From assembly GCF_022201045.2 (NCBI RefSeq), contig NC_068559.1, positions 62,001 to 126,000 on the forward strand: a DNA stretch of 64,000 nucleotides, written 5' to 3'. Source of the stretch: Citrus sinensis (lineage: Eukaryota > Streptophyta > Magnoliopsida > Sapindales > Rutaceae). The notes under the pieces are model-generated. The model ran no database searches, was not told where the DNA came from, and saw only the letters and a list, made by a program, of their open reading frames with translations. This document shows positions 9,061 to 21,580 of this stretch, piece after piece. The translations under genes and the position numbers were made by a program. The first letter of the stretch is position 1. Every line of letters begins with the position of its first letter.

Positions 9061-10286
9061 TTCACTAAAACATTTAAGCACTTAGGCAATTCTCATTAAG
9101 AATTCTAAATTATTCTATGCAGAAAGTTTTTATTGAACCTATATTTTTTATAGATTTTGGGTCATCCATAATTTGATCCGACACGTAAAGGCTGCTTGTT
9201 GCTTTGATAGATTACTTTTTAGTTCGTACAAACTAGTGTAATTAGTTGGGTAGCCAAAAATCTGATCGTCTGAAGTATCTAGCCTTCAACACTTGAGCAT
9301 CCAAAGACTTGGAAACTGAAGTCATCTCTACCCTATTACGCCAAAAGTTCAACTCAAAAAAAAAAAACATATTTGAAAGAAGCCTACGTCATTATGATCA
9401 CATGGTTGAAAGGAAGGGACGAACTTGGCAATACTATCACGTTTTAACAAAGAACCACCAATTCTCAAAACAAAAAATTAAAAAATAAATAAATAAAACC
9501 ACCAAAGGCATGCTTGATGAACCAAAAGCTTATTCATGTCATGACAGATAAGAAAGAGCTGAGCATCTATCTAAAAGCAGTTGATAAGAGTCCAGTTGTC
9601 CAATAATCATGTGTGAATACCTTATCCCAAACCCCCCTTCCCCAATTGCAAAAAGTCCAATCAGCAAATACTGTTAAAAAATAAACTTCCAGACGGCCCA
9701 ACACAATTGCATTAAGAATTCAGGTACCATTTGATCATGTTCTATTCCAGCCGTAATGTAACAAACATAAGAATTCAGTTTTAAATCGATGCACTTCCTC
9801 AACGCGAAAAAGATATGCTCAACATTTTAAGACGTAAGAAGAAACGAGGGGGTGGGGGGCTGGCGAGCAAAGAGAAAAGAATATATATAACAGCAAAATT
9901 TCCTAAACCCATATAATAAGGGGCAAGGAATACATTCAAGGTGGTACTAAAAGCCGAAAACAATCTAATGAATGTTGCAGCAGCACAGTGGTAACAACTG
10001 GTTTGTTGGCACTGTTAGGCATAAAGAAAACCCATAAACAGCTCCAAAAACTTGATACCGACCCGCTTGCCGCCAGTAAACCAAAATGTAAGATGCATAA
10101 AGTGCGAAGAAGTTTCCACCATATGGTTGCTACTTTATTGTTATGATGTCTGCTATAAGCACCTGCCCTTCATTCTGGTCCACTCTTATTAAATATTAGG
10201 TAAAAAGAATCTCTGAACAGAAAGCCGCAAATAAATTACACTCAAAAAGAAGGAACTCTCATCTCCTGGGCCAAAATTTCTACCTA
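9061..10286. other. 3' flank of the DUF506 gene, no gene seen
   Basis: AT-rich. The part from about 9900 to 10286 probably includes the 3' UTR of the minus-strand gene that ends at 10287. Nothing else is recognised. Confidence 0.45.
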
Positions 10287-12133
10287 TCAAAGAGCTCTCA
10301 ACGAGAAATGCCGACGCCTCTCAAGCTTCAACCAACGGGTATTATCACTGTTTATGGGGTTCAAAAACCGCTCTGCTTCCACTTCAGAATGAAGCGAGGA
10401 CTGCAGCCTCTTTAAATGTCCTCTGCACTGTTTATGGTCAAGAGAATAAGTGGTGGTGATATTCTGTTCATCTGGATTAAAATCTCTTTGGTGCGGTGAT
10501 TGCCACTTGGCTTGCAAATAAGCAAGAGATCTCCATGGAGGAAGAGGCATTGAGTTTTGACTTAGAGAAGATCTAGCAGCATCAACCATAACTTGGAGAA
10601 ACTGTTTCAACCTTATCAAAGAGCCCACATAAACAACTGGAAGTGATTTTAATATTCTATCGTAAGAATCAACAGCCCGAGCAATTTCAAAGTAGCTTCG
10701 GAAGTCAATGTCAATTATCAAACGCTCAGAGCTCCCAGCAGTATTGTAGTTGACCACATCAATGTATTCATGATCGCCTGCATAACATAACCACAAGTTT
10801 ACCATCGGATATGGTTCAGCTAAAAACATTTAATATCATTTGTAATGCAAGAAGGGAAAAGTTTCATTCCTTGCCATGAAAATACAATGAAATCCCAAAC
10901 AAGCAGATTTAGACTTATTCAAAGGAAAATATGATATATTTGAACTACTGACATGGATCAGTAAATTCACTCTATCTTTAACCATGTAGGGTTGATTTGG
11001 TATATGGTTCCCAAAACTTTCCAAAAAGTACAACTCGCATATCCAAATTCATTACTTGACAATCTATATATCTAGAAACGCATAGCATTGTTGTAAAATG
11101 ATAAATATAAGACATTTGCAACTTGGACATTTTATAGCATACCTCCGGGGACCTTGCCACTACCCTGCCACCTCGTGGAACACACCGCAGCATCATAGCC
11201 CGAAAGTCTCAAGAGTTTGACCAGAACAAACCTGATGCAACTGGCATTACACTGGTCTGACTTCACAGCATGAAGATCTGTCTCTTTGATTGATAGAATT
11301 AAAGAATGAACCACCAATGTCAGGTCCATCTCATACTGAGGCACAGAACGCTTGTAAAACTGTAATATCATGAAAAAACTACTTCAACATCAAAAAAATT
11401 CTCCCAAGCAGAAATCAAAGACTAAAATTGTGGTTTTCCCAAAAATTGTGGTTACACACTATTATGTAAAACAACGACGCCCACCATTATTAGATTGCAC
11501 ACTATTTCTTAGCATAAACAGACGGTACACCGGCACAATCAGATTGACATACCAGCTGCTATCATCATAATATATACATAATTTTTCTTCCATATGGATA
11601 TTCATATTCAATAAAATCTGGACTTTTATATAGTTGTTAACAATTTGGTGTTGAATTGTAGAAAAACAATGTGACTTGCTACTGGAGAATGATTATATAT
11701 ATATAAAGCAACACCAGCGTTTTTTTTTTTTTTTACCTCTCAATTACAGTTCAAAATCAACTAAATCTATAAGATAAAAAAATGAAATGTATGTTGTTGA
11801 TGAATCCGTGAGAGCAGAAGAAAATTTTCAATTTTATAATAAAAATATATTTCTTGTTCATAACTAAAATTGCCTACTGCCAAAAATGGCTAAGTCGTGG
11901 CGATTTAAAAATGAAATTACCGAAATTTTGTCGGCGAGGTGAGCCAGATCGGAGAAACCGGAATCGGAGTCGCTGCTACAGAGAGAATCGGTGCCAGCAC
12001 TGCCATTTTCCAAAAAATCGCTGACCATGAGAGCCAAATCGTGCTCGCTCTCGTGGCTGAACCCTCCACCTATGCCCCTGGCCCACAAATCCCCCGCGGC
12101 AGTCGCCGTCGTCGTCGTGCACAACAACTCCAT
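10287..12133 (-). CDS. DUF506 family protein (PD-(D/E)XK nuclease-like fold)
   Basis: Three exons on the minus strand: 12133-11921, 11359-11143 and 10777-10287, all with GT-AG introns and an open frame of 306 residues. The protein starts MELLCTTT; the next part has FSHESEHDLALMV and an acidic Ser stretch (CSSDSDSGFSD). Exon 2 carries the family core with LRLSGYDAAVC and the WQGSGKVPGG loop; exon 3 has DHEYIDVV, RLIIDIDFRSYFEIARAV and LPPWRSLAYLQAKW. The conserved Asp/Glu and IDIDF strand resemble a PD-(D/E)XK core, but nuclease activity has not been shown for the family as far as I know; some members affect root hairs and hormone responses. Length is normal. The upstream in-frame TTG is not used; ATG 12133 is the first Met. 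Confidence 0.88.
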
Positions 12134-15100
12134 CGCCAATCCGCCGCTGTCGTTTCGACCCCGCCAATTCCCCAGCTTTCACTTTCTTTCCCCCACACCG
12201 TGATTTCATGACAGCATCATATCCTGTGATTCTCCACCAATAAAAAAGGGCTGATGAGTTTGCCAACTCAAAACTACAGAAAGGAATTTGAATTGATGTT
12301 TTTGAATTTTCTTTTTTATTATTGTTTTTTGTTAAATACAGTTTTGATTCTGCTTTTGCTTATGAAAATTTGAATTTTTTTGTGTTTTCCAGTTGTGATC
12401 CAAAGGGAAGAAAAAAAAAGGTTGTTATTTCAATTGCTGCAAAACCCAAAGGATGAAAGGAGAGGACAACGGGAAAGGCGAGTACATATAAAAGTTTTGG
12501 GGATCGAATTACAGAAATGACCTCGCTTTTTTTTTCGTTTAATTGGATTTTGTTTCAATAAAGGCGAAAATTGCGAGGGAATGGATAAGGCCGGAGAATT
12601 GTACATGGACGGTAAGTGATAGTTTGTTCATTCGCTTGTTTTAAGAAAAACAACAGAAATATCTTTAGAATTATGCGTCTCTTTTTTTTATTTTTTGGCA
12701 TTAATTTGGAAAGTGACTTCCAGTCTTGCTGGATATTCTTTTTTTTTTTAATAGCTGGATATCCAAAAAATTAAAAAGAATAAAAGATTAAATAGAAAAG
12801 ATATATTTTTATTAGATAGTTCAAGAATTTTCTATCTCATTGCTATTTAATAGAAAAAGTTTTACCAAATTTAAATGAGTGTGTCTACTGCTATATTCTA
12901 TTATAAAGAAAATGTTTTACCAAATTTAATATAAGGGCATAATCAGAATTTCGGCAAGTTACTTGGGGACCAAGTCACCAAGCAACTTGGACGGTGGAAC
13001 GTGTACAGCCATAGCTAGAAAATAGAAATGGAAGATGACGTGAGCTACACGGAACTATTTATATTGCGTCGGATAACAGTAGTACTAATAATTTATTTTT
13101 TCAATAAGGTAATAATAAAAATCTCATAATTGACTCGTGATTTGGATGCAACTCCGTAGCTGTAAATGGCAATGCGTTCATTATCAGCCAATCTTTTAGT
13201 ATGGACCTTTGAAATCATTTTGAGAATCAACGGCTATCATTTGTTAGCCTCAGTTGGCACTTGGCAGGTTAATCCTATCTATTAGACAGCAAACTTTCGA
13301 TGAAAATAACTAATTATCAACCTTACATCATAAGTTTACACAATTATCAAAAATATTAGAAATATTTGAATTTGTTAAATTTTACACAAAATATATACAA
13401 TTTGTAACATCTATTCACTAAAAACGACAAAACAAAAGGAAACACAAATTATAGTAGTAGTTATTTTGTAAGGATAATTCTATCTTCTTTTTTTTTTTTT
13501 TTTTTGAGACAATTGATATACATTGTAAACAATGAGTGGAGAATCATACAAATTCAAACACTTTGTAGTATTTTTTATAAGGGGGTAAATTTAGGATGGA
13601 CATCTAGTAATTTTTTTTTTTTCAATTGTGTTCAAAGTAACTTGTTACTAGTTACCTCATCTAGTTACTTGATATCTAGTAATTTCAATTTGTTATATAT
13701 ATAAATATAATAATCGTTGTTACTAGTTATCTAATCTATTAACAAGTAAAAAATGCGAAATGAATCCAAAATATTAAAGAAAAAATAAAACAATTATCAT
13801 GATATTTGAAAAAAAAATTACAAACTATGAATATATTATAACATGATATTATTTTGTACTTTTTAACAAAGTGAGAATGTTACTAAAATACAAAAGAAAA
13901 TAACATATACCAATGCATGAAAAACTTTTTTTTTCTATTAGTGTATTGAAAATCTATGTTTTTTTTTCATTTTTCTAATATCATCTTCACTTTAACAAAA
14001 TGATGATATATATACATGCTACTCTTAATCAAATAATGTAAAGTATTTATTATTAATTATATAATATATTGACTTATTAAATAATAATCAATTTTATATA
14101 TTAATATGCTCAATTAATGACATGAATAATATTTTGAGGGAAAAATGCACAAACGCGCCACACACGGTGCCCTGGGCCCACACGCTCTTCTGGCAGAATC
14201 TCTATCTTACTTTCGGTTTTTAACGTAATAGATGATGACTGATGGGGACGACGCCACGACTCACGGCTATCAATGATGATGATGCATAGGCCTCACGATT
14301 GACCCAACCAACTCCGTGTTTTACAAAGGCCGGTCCAAAGGGATCCCAATGAGTACGTTCTACTTATCTGCTCTCTTGATCTATTCCGCGGCAACACAAG
14401 GTGCATTTCGTGCCTTTGCAGTTGATATGTATGTTGAAGGTCAAAAATAGGAATCCACCTTGGGGGGTCAACCTTTCCCTCCATCTGATGTGATTATATG
14501 GTTTCTTTTATTTCAATTTTTTTTATGCACATATTAAGATACAGTATCAATAATTTTTAAAATAATTATTATTAATTGTACAGTAAAAATAATTAATTGT
14601 AAAAAATTAAATATTCAGTAAAATTTATTTTCATTTAAAAGTAGTTGTATGTATTTAATACATCTTATTATTAAATTATTGTAAGAATACAAAATTGAAA
14701 CGAACATAATATTAAATAAATTTTATTTATACGTTTATACATATATGTAAAATATTTTTTTATTGTCTATAAATAATAATTGTCAACTAAAATAAATATT
14801 TTTTATAAATTTTATTTTTTATTTTTTTATCTTAGTGTTATTGGTAATAATATTATTCTCTTTAAATTTCTTGATTTTATTTTTTAATTGAGTAAGTATA
14901 ATTTTAAATTTTTATAATACATGTGAGAATATATGTAGGATTGTTATAAGTGTAAAATTAATTCTCATAATCAGAATTTAAAAAGTTACCCTTTTCATAT
15001 TTTTCAAAATCTACTATAAGATAGGATGATTTTAGCAAAAATGATTTTTATGAAATTTAACAAACACCCAAATTATTTTTTAACTTTTAAAAATTGCTTT

Positions 15101-15143
15101 TGAACCTCTTAAAAACAATCACGAATGGACCCTAAATTTATAA
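12134..15143. other. intergenic, mostly empty
   Basis: The first 400 bp hold the DUF506 promoter. A possible orphan first exon on the plus strand lies at 12581-12611 (see findings). The rest is AT-rich with poly-T tracts (13489-13505, 13610-13621). A slightly GC-richer patch at 14150-14490 has no open frame of note. Confidence 0.5.
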
Positions 15144-15345
15144 GAGTCATGATACAGCTACAAACTCTTGTATAAATTTATTTTATACAAACTGATGTGT
15201 TATTTATTCATTGGTTGAATGAAAATATAAAATAATATAAATAAATCATGTAGGCTAAGAGATATTTAATTCAACCAATGAATTAAAGCCATATTCATTT
15301 GTACAAAATAAACTTATACAAAAATTTATGGATATATCATTATTC
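15144..15345. mobile_element. Mutator-type MITE, copy 1
   Basis: A 202-bp near-palindrome starting GAGTCATGATACAG and ending with its imperfect complement, with inverted arms of about 80 bp. It is flanked by a perfect 9-bp direct repeat AATTTATAA (15135-15143 and 15346-15354). Nine-base duplications are typical of Mutator-like elements. A second copy of identical length is at 37748-37949. Confidence 0.85.
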
Positions 15346-15354
15346 AATTTATAA

Positions 15355-16107
15355 TGCTCTCTACATTATGAAGAAGTTGTGGAGCCATTCATCATAATTG
15401 ACAAGTTTATCTGTTCCCAGCCCCACGTAAGATAGAATGTAAAAAAAATGTCAATTCTTTTTTAGGGATAGATTAAATATGAGATGACTTTTCACCAAAA
15501 AGAGAACAAAAAGTTACGAATTGTTCTTGGCAGCTTCAGAGTTAGAGGATAAAGGTCTAAACTAAGTAAATTCAATTTTTCCGAGGTGATCAAATTCTCT
15601 AGATTCCCTCATTTGAAAAAACACTGAAAAGGTTTAATTCTGAAACTAAAATGGGATCTTCATTTGATTTTTACCTTACAAAATTGGGGACTTCCACCAG
15701 ATAATTTATTGTTCTCATATTTAACTTGTGTTGTTGTATTAGAAATTTGGCTTAGGCAAACATTAATCATTAAGTCAATACAAAACGCCCGTTGTTTAAT
15801 CTTCATAAAATAATTAGGAAACAGATTAAAACCTGATCCGCTGGCTCTTGGCCAGGCTGTGGCCTTCAAAATGGACCAATTCCCTTGATAAACGACAATG
15901 CAACAGGCCAATAAAGAATAAAATTGTATTCAAGTTTGATCTGTTTGACACCTAGAGCATCATTTTCAAACATATCCAATTCACAATAAGCCCAGCTTCC
16001 GATCTCTCCTTCAACCTTTATTTTTCCAAGCAAGTCTATTGCCACACAAAAAATTAACAGAAGTGATGAAAATCCAGTGATTGATTTCTGCAACATTAGC
16101 ATTATAC
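15355..16107. other. intergenic, no gene seen
   Basis: AT-rich sequence with no recognised feature; short open frames on the minus strand (15660-16132) match nothing I know. Confidence 0.4.
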
Positions 16108-16348
16108 TTTTTTTTTTTTTTGTCGAAACCATGAAGGTGGTCCTGAGTAGATCCCAACTGTGGAAGACACTTTTAAGCCCGTATCACAACTCATATTAAT
16201 CCATATTCGCACCGGATCGGTCCGTAAGATATAAAGTGTTGGTCAAAATAGTGACTTCATACGAGAGTGGGGCTTAAGCCCCTGACCTCTCTTAAAGAGT
16301 GAGAGTGTCGATCTTAAGGAGTGAGAGTACCGAACCACTCACACCAAC
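16108..16348 (-). mobile_element. SINE with poly(A) tail and target duplication
   Basis: On the minus strand it starts GGTTGGTGTGAGTGGTTCGG, which contains a box A-like GGTGTGAGTGG. A box B-like stretch (AGGTCAGGGGCTTAAGCC) lies about 60 bp in, and the element ends in a run of about 15 A. It is flanked by a 17-bp direct repeat, CAACATTAGCATTATAC (16091-16107) and CAACGTTAGCATTATAC (16349-16365), with one mismatch. These are the hallmarks of LINE-driven SINE insertion. The tRNA ancestry is an inference. Confidence 0.75.
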
Positions 16349-16365
16349 CAACGTTAGCATTATAC

Positions 16366-17126
16366 ATGAGCAAAGAGGTTTACAGCTAGCATTATACTTA
16401 TTAACAAATAATTTTAATAAGAGACGAATCAAAGGAGTAATCTAATAATGATTAATTTAAAAATCAATGTTGAAAAAAAAAAGGAAAACAAAACAAAAAC
16501 AACAAAGTCCTATGACGTATGGTTTCGTTGAACTTATTTAACTGCAAAATACTCGAGAGTCGGTTGTGCTATTAGATCGACGCCACTTTTCATAACTAAA
16601 AATAGTTTGATATTCGGCGACAACAATCTAAATTTAGTACCCATGTTACTAGTCACTTCCTTAAAACACTTGGAAGTTAGTGAGAAGGCAGACAAACAAG
16701 AGTTGGAACATAAAATTACTTAAAGGCCACAAGGTAGTTGTTGCCCGTTCTAATCCTTTACATAACTGAACCTGCAGGTCACTTTACAGGGTGTTGACAC
16801 ATGTAATGTTTCAGAATTTTCTGGAGGAATATTCTTTCTAGGAGCTTGTCAAAAATGTCAATCCGTCTCAATAAATTATGGGATGGGGTGCGTGTGAATT
16901 TAAAATGAATTGACAAACACAAGCAGCCTACTGGTCCCACGGCATGTGCAAATTAACACTAATTTTATAATTTCCATAACTAAGGGCGGGTTCAAAGAAA
17001 GGACCATGAGGTATGTTCTTGCACAATGACAAGAAATCCAGACTTCTTCCTATTTTAATATAAGACGGGATGGATTCTCTTCAATGATTTATGGTTGATT
17101 AAACGGACATTTGACACTAATTTTAT
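16366..17126. other. intergenic, no gene seen
   Basis: No coding potential or clear repeat. Confidence 0.4.
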
Positions 17127-17515
17127 CTTATTAAATGAAGGTAACCTCCCAAGTCCTAATTGTCTCGCGCTTGCCTAAGTGACTTTTTTTTTTTCAAAAT
17201 TTAATTTATTAGAAGGGTTTCTGACATTTTTTTTAAAAAAAATTCAAAATTTAATAACTTAAATCTTATTAAACGAAGGTAACCTCCCAACTCCCCATTG
17301 TCTCGCGCTTGCCTAAGTGACAATTTTTTTTTTTTCAAAAAGTTAATTTATTAGAAGGATTGCTGACATCTTTTCAAAAAAATTTCAAAATTTAATAACA
17401 TAAATCTTATTAAACGAAGGTAACCTTCCAAGTCCCAATTGTCTCACGCTTGCATAAGTGACGTTTTTCTTTTCAAAATTTAATTTATTAGAAGGGTTTC
17501 TAACTAGAAGTAGCT
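17127..17515. repeat. ~140-bp tandem repeat, three copies
   Basis: Each copy contains 'cttattaaacgaaggtaacc', 'ttgtctcgcgcttgcc' and 'aatttattagaaggg'. The 'gtaacct' marker falls at 17141, 17279 and 17420, giving steps of 138 and 141 bp. Copies differ mainly in the length of internal T and A runs. Confidence 0.85.
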
Positions 17516-19132
17516 TAGGAAAGCTACAATTCCTCTATAACACAATTATTCAAAACCAAGACCGTGATGCCAACAGCCAAGCAACTACTGCGTATATAAT
17601 CCCCAAGAAATATGTGAACTAGGGAACCCCTTTTTATGCTCAAAAGACGTGTAAAATGGATAATTGACAAAACAACTAGAAGGTTGAGGAGAGAAACAGC
17701 CAAAAGGTATTACGAGAAAGCATTGAAAAACATAAAAAAAAAAATACCTGCTAGATGTTTTGAACATAAATCTAATATGTCTAAGAAAATTAAGTGTGTC
17801 CAATTTGCATTTATTTGATCAAATACATATTTCAGGATCACTAAGTCTAGTTCAAGGGGGGAAAGAAATGACAATGTTTCCCAACATTTCAACAACTTAT
17901 TACGGCTTTTATAATCTATATAAGAAGCTTTGAATTTTTGTCTTGCATTAGCCTTGAGAAATATTTCTCATAAAGCACATTAATCATCAAAGTTTCATAG
18001 TCATCAAAGTGGATTATTAGACTTCAATCAGCATTCCTTTTCCTTGCCAAAATTGAAAAAAATAATTTCTTCAAGCTATTGATTTGCTCAGGAACCAAGA
18101 TAAAGGGGGGGGGGGGGGAATTACAAACAGATCTTGACATTTTGGCATTCCTCATGTGCCAGTGCCACGTCATTTCATGGAACCCTCTGTCAGTCTTCAG
18201 AGAGATCCAATGATTAAGATTACACGATAAAAAGTAAACTTTAGCCCCAAAATTTTCAATTCTACCGGTAATGGAAATATCCAGAGTTACATCCAGTCTC
18301 TAGACACAGTGGACCTGGACTCTAGTGCAGAAATGGTAGAGAAACCGACAATCCATGATAATTAACTAAACTTATAATAGTCTCCATCAAAACCGACTCA
18401 GGTTAAGTCCTGCAGGCTTTTGCCTTGTTTTCAAGAAATTAACACGAACTCAAAATAAAAAGAAAAAACCATGAAACAAACAGAAAGTAGGTAAGAAAAT
18501 AACTAATTTTCAGCTCACCATCCACAATTCAACTCTACCCTTGCTGTATCTTTCTCCTATCAAGTCTTCTTCCTACCTCAACCAACATTTTATTCTTGTC
18601 TTTCCCTGCATCTAGGCTATTCACAATATGTATGAGCTCTGTAACACATCTCTAACCTCCAGAAAAGCAATTGTCTGTTTAATCTTTTCTTTTTACACCA
18701 CGGTAGCCTCTTGCTTATTTAAACTCAAAAATTTGGTTTTCACATACAACCTTTAATGACTAATGCTAACATGGGTAATTGATATTTAATGATATACATG
18801 TGCAAGAGGCAAATACTGTCTCTAAACTCAGAACTTAACAAATTCAGGACCGTGTTGATTGTACTTAATAAAAGGCAATTCTCCATGTTATCCATTGGAA
18901 TCTTTAACATTTTTCGTAGATGAATGTTTATTTGTAATATTAAAAAAAAAAAGATATCAATAAATATAACATCCCTTAAAGAAACACTGTGTTATGACAA
19001 TTACAATGAGCAACGCACTTGATCAAAGAAAGGATCCATTGGAAAATATTTCAAGCTGTACCTTCTATGCCAGTTGACTGAAATCAATCATTTTCCAGTT
19101 CAGATGGAAGGAGATTAGAGGATTGAGATCAA
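17516..19132. other. 3' flank of PSF2, no gene seen
   Basis: Contains a 14-base G run at 18105-18118. Part of 18700-19132 may be 3' UTR of PSF2. No other feature is recognised. Confidence 0.4.
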
Positions 19133-21130
19133 CTACCGTCGCTTCAGAGGTTGCTGTAGAACAAAAGAATTGGTCAAATAACTAAATGCCTTTTCAATGG
19201 GTAAATCTCATTATTCTTATATCGGCAGCAGACTGTCAACTGATAAAATCTGTGAGAAATAAAATGAGATTGAGAATGGAGAAAAAAGAAAGTGTGAGCC
19301 CATACTTTTTGTGCATTATTAGGCAATTGTCGCTGTCTAGTTACGTGTGACTGTCTATCAGATACACTATCTAAATCCACCAGCAGTACTGGATTATCAT
19401 GCTTATAGAAAGCCTGTAGGGCTCTCACAACAAATGGACGAACTACATTCACTTCCATTGCAGACAGATGGGCAATCTGAAATACCATATTAGACATTTT
19501 AGAAGCAAGGTAACCAAAAAGAAAACAAATATAAATGCAGTTCAACAGTCCATGCTATAAATAATGGACACATGATTCACATAAATGTTTCATGATTTGC
19601 AACCCAGGGGAAATTTATGCAAGTATTTTGATAATTTCTCACTGACAATGTCTTGATAATCATCAAAATAATTATTGAAGATGCGCTAAACATAACAACC
19701 CTGACGTCTACTCCAGTCTATCAATTGGCTTGATGCTAATCTTCAGAGTAAAGCTGGCTCCACAAGATCATAAACATAACAAGGGAAGTTTTAATAATTT
19801 ACACATTATCTCTGCTGTATAATTCCTCTCCATGGGGGAAAAAGTGCATTGAGTTTTATTTTGACAAGCGAAATGGGAGAAGTGCGATTCTTCAAGTTTC
19901 ATAAAGAGGATTTCTTCTTGCTCTCCCCCAAGTTTCAAACACAAAACTTGTCCCTTCATGCTCTTCAGCCTTTTTTTTCAGCATTAAAAAATTCAAATTG
20001 TTTGCTTCTGTTTTTACATATATTCATTTTTGTCATATCTCTTAAATGATGATCAAAATAAATTCTATAAGGCTGCAAAATGGCAAATTGTAGTGATCAC
20101 AATCAACAGATTCAGGACAAGAGATAAAAAACCTACCTTCACTGCAGATGTAGCACTAAATTTCTCTAAGTTCGTCTCAATTTTATGCAGTCGTACATCC
20201 CTGATGTCCTCAATAAGGGACCTCACCTAGGGGAAAAAGACTAAGGTTAACATCCTTGGAAAAACTGAAATGCTTTATCAAACAAGGTTTAAGACCTTCA
20301 AACTCACCATATAAATATCAGGAATGTCATCACGTGCACTACCACCCACAAAAATTACAGTCGTCATTAATATGGTCACATTTGAAAGCATTCAACCAAT
20401 CAAACAAACAAACAAACAAAATAACTAATGCTCACTGGTCAAAAAGAAGTCTAGAGATCTCGATGTAATGGAAAGGCACAGCCTGAAATGTCCCTCGATC
20501 TTCTCTTTCTCCTTCCAAAACCTTTGTTAAATTTTCTAGACCACATGGAAAAAAAAATATGACAACAAATGAGAAACAATACATCTGAAGCTGAACATAT
20601 TTCCTTTTCTTACTTTTGGCCCCAGATTATAAGACACCAGAAAATGCCAAATAAAAAAATTAAATCGAATAAACACAAAATAAACTCAAATTAAAATGCT
20701 CACCAATTGACATCCATTGAGGTGGCCGAATTGTGCATTTCCCTCTCTTCTTCAACGCAGCCGCAAGCCACAATGGCACTTTGACCGGTATTTGGGGGTA
20801 AAAGGGACCAAAATCACCCTGCAAACTCAACAAACAATTCATTTCAATATTAACAAGAACAGCGTGTTAAGCTCAACTCCAACAAGATGGTAAATTCGGG
20901 AAATACACAGATAAAATTTAGAGGATCCATTCTCATATTCGGCACAATCTCCACCAATTCATCTTCCGCCATAAACTCAACCTGATTAGAAAAAAAAAAT
21001 CCAAAACCAATTACATCAAAACTTCTAAACTAAGGCCAAAATTTTATTTAAAAAAAATGTAAATTAGTGAAGCAATAGAAACCTCTGGTGGAGAAAACAG
21101 AGAGACGTGAGGATCAGATTGGCCGGCCAT
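19133..21130 (-). CDS. PSF2: GINS complex subunit PSF2
   Basis: Eight exons on the minus strand: 21130-21083, 20981-20907, 20818-20704, 20535-20436, 20338-20308, 20226-20137, 19476-19306 and 19153-19133; the frame closes at 216 residues, near the usual plant length of about 210. PSF2 is one of four GINS subunits; with CDC45 and MCM2-7 it forms the replicative helicase in the nucleus. Family signatures are [20 protein letters not shown] at the N-terminus, LNFICGDFGPF across the exon 2/3 junction, [26 protein letters not shown] and [13 protein letters not shown]. The splice choice at 20907 is supported by restoring FICGDFG. The C-terminus is short and basic (QPLKRR). A copia element ends about 440 bp upstream of the ATG. 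Confidence 0.93.
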
Positions 21131-21572
21131 TTTTGTAAATAAAATTAGATCTGAGGTTTTCAAATTTGCGAGAGAGTTCAGAAAAATCGAAATGAATTGA
21201 TGAAGAGTGAATGGGTTTGATTTGAGTGAGGATTTCGAATTGTGTGAAATTTGAGTGAAACCCTACTTTGTGTTTATGGTGGCGGGAAATGATGTCGGGG
21301 AAGGGTTTGGACATGAGATAGACTTTTTTGGTTTCCCTTTTTACCCTTCAGGCGGTAAAGATGATTTTAAAGTTAGCGGCGTTATAAAATAAATAAATAA
21401 TAAAATTTTATATTGGCTATTATTTATCCTTTTTTCGTAATTTATATTAAAACAATATAAATTAAAGAGTGGGTGTTCTAAGCACATGCAAATATAATAA
21501 AATTTTAAGCACATGCAAATGGGAAGGATTCGAATGTGGGATTTTAAAGAGTGGAGTCAATAATTTACAACA

Positions 21573-21580
21573 CCCCCTTG
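21573..21580 (-). other. polypurine tract of the copia element
   Basis: CAAGGGGG on the minus strand, directly before the LTR start TGTTGTAAAT at 21572. This is the usual position for plus-strand priming and it confirms the orientation. Confidence 0.6.

Noticed and set aside
10836-11033. Short minus-strand frames between the DUF506 exons
   Set aside because: They lie in intron 2 of the DUF506 gene, which is bounded by good splice sites; intron sequence explains them.
12947-13030. Repeated 'ccaagtcaccaagcaacttgg' words as a possible transposon end
   Set aside because: A short local palindrome only; no partner end or duplication within several kb.
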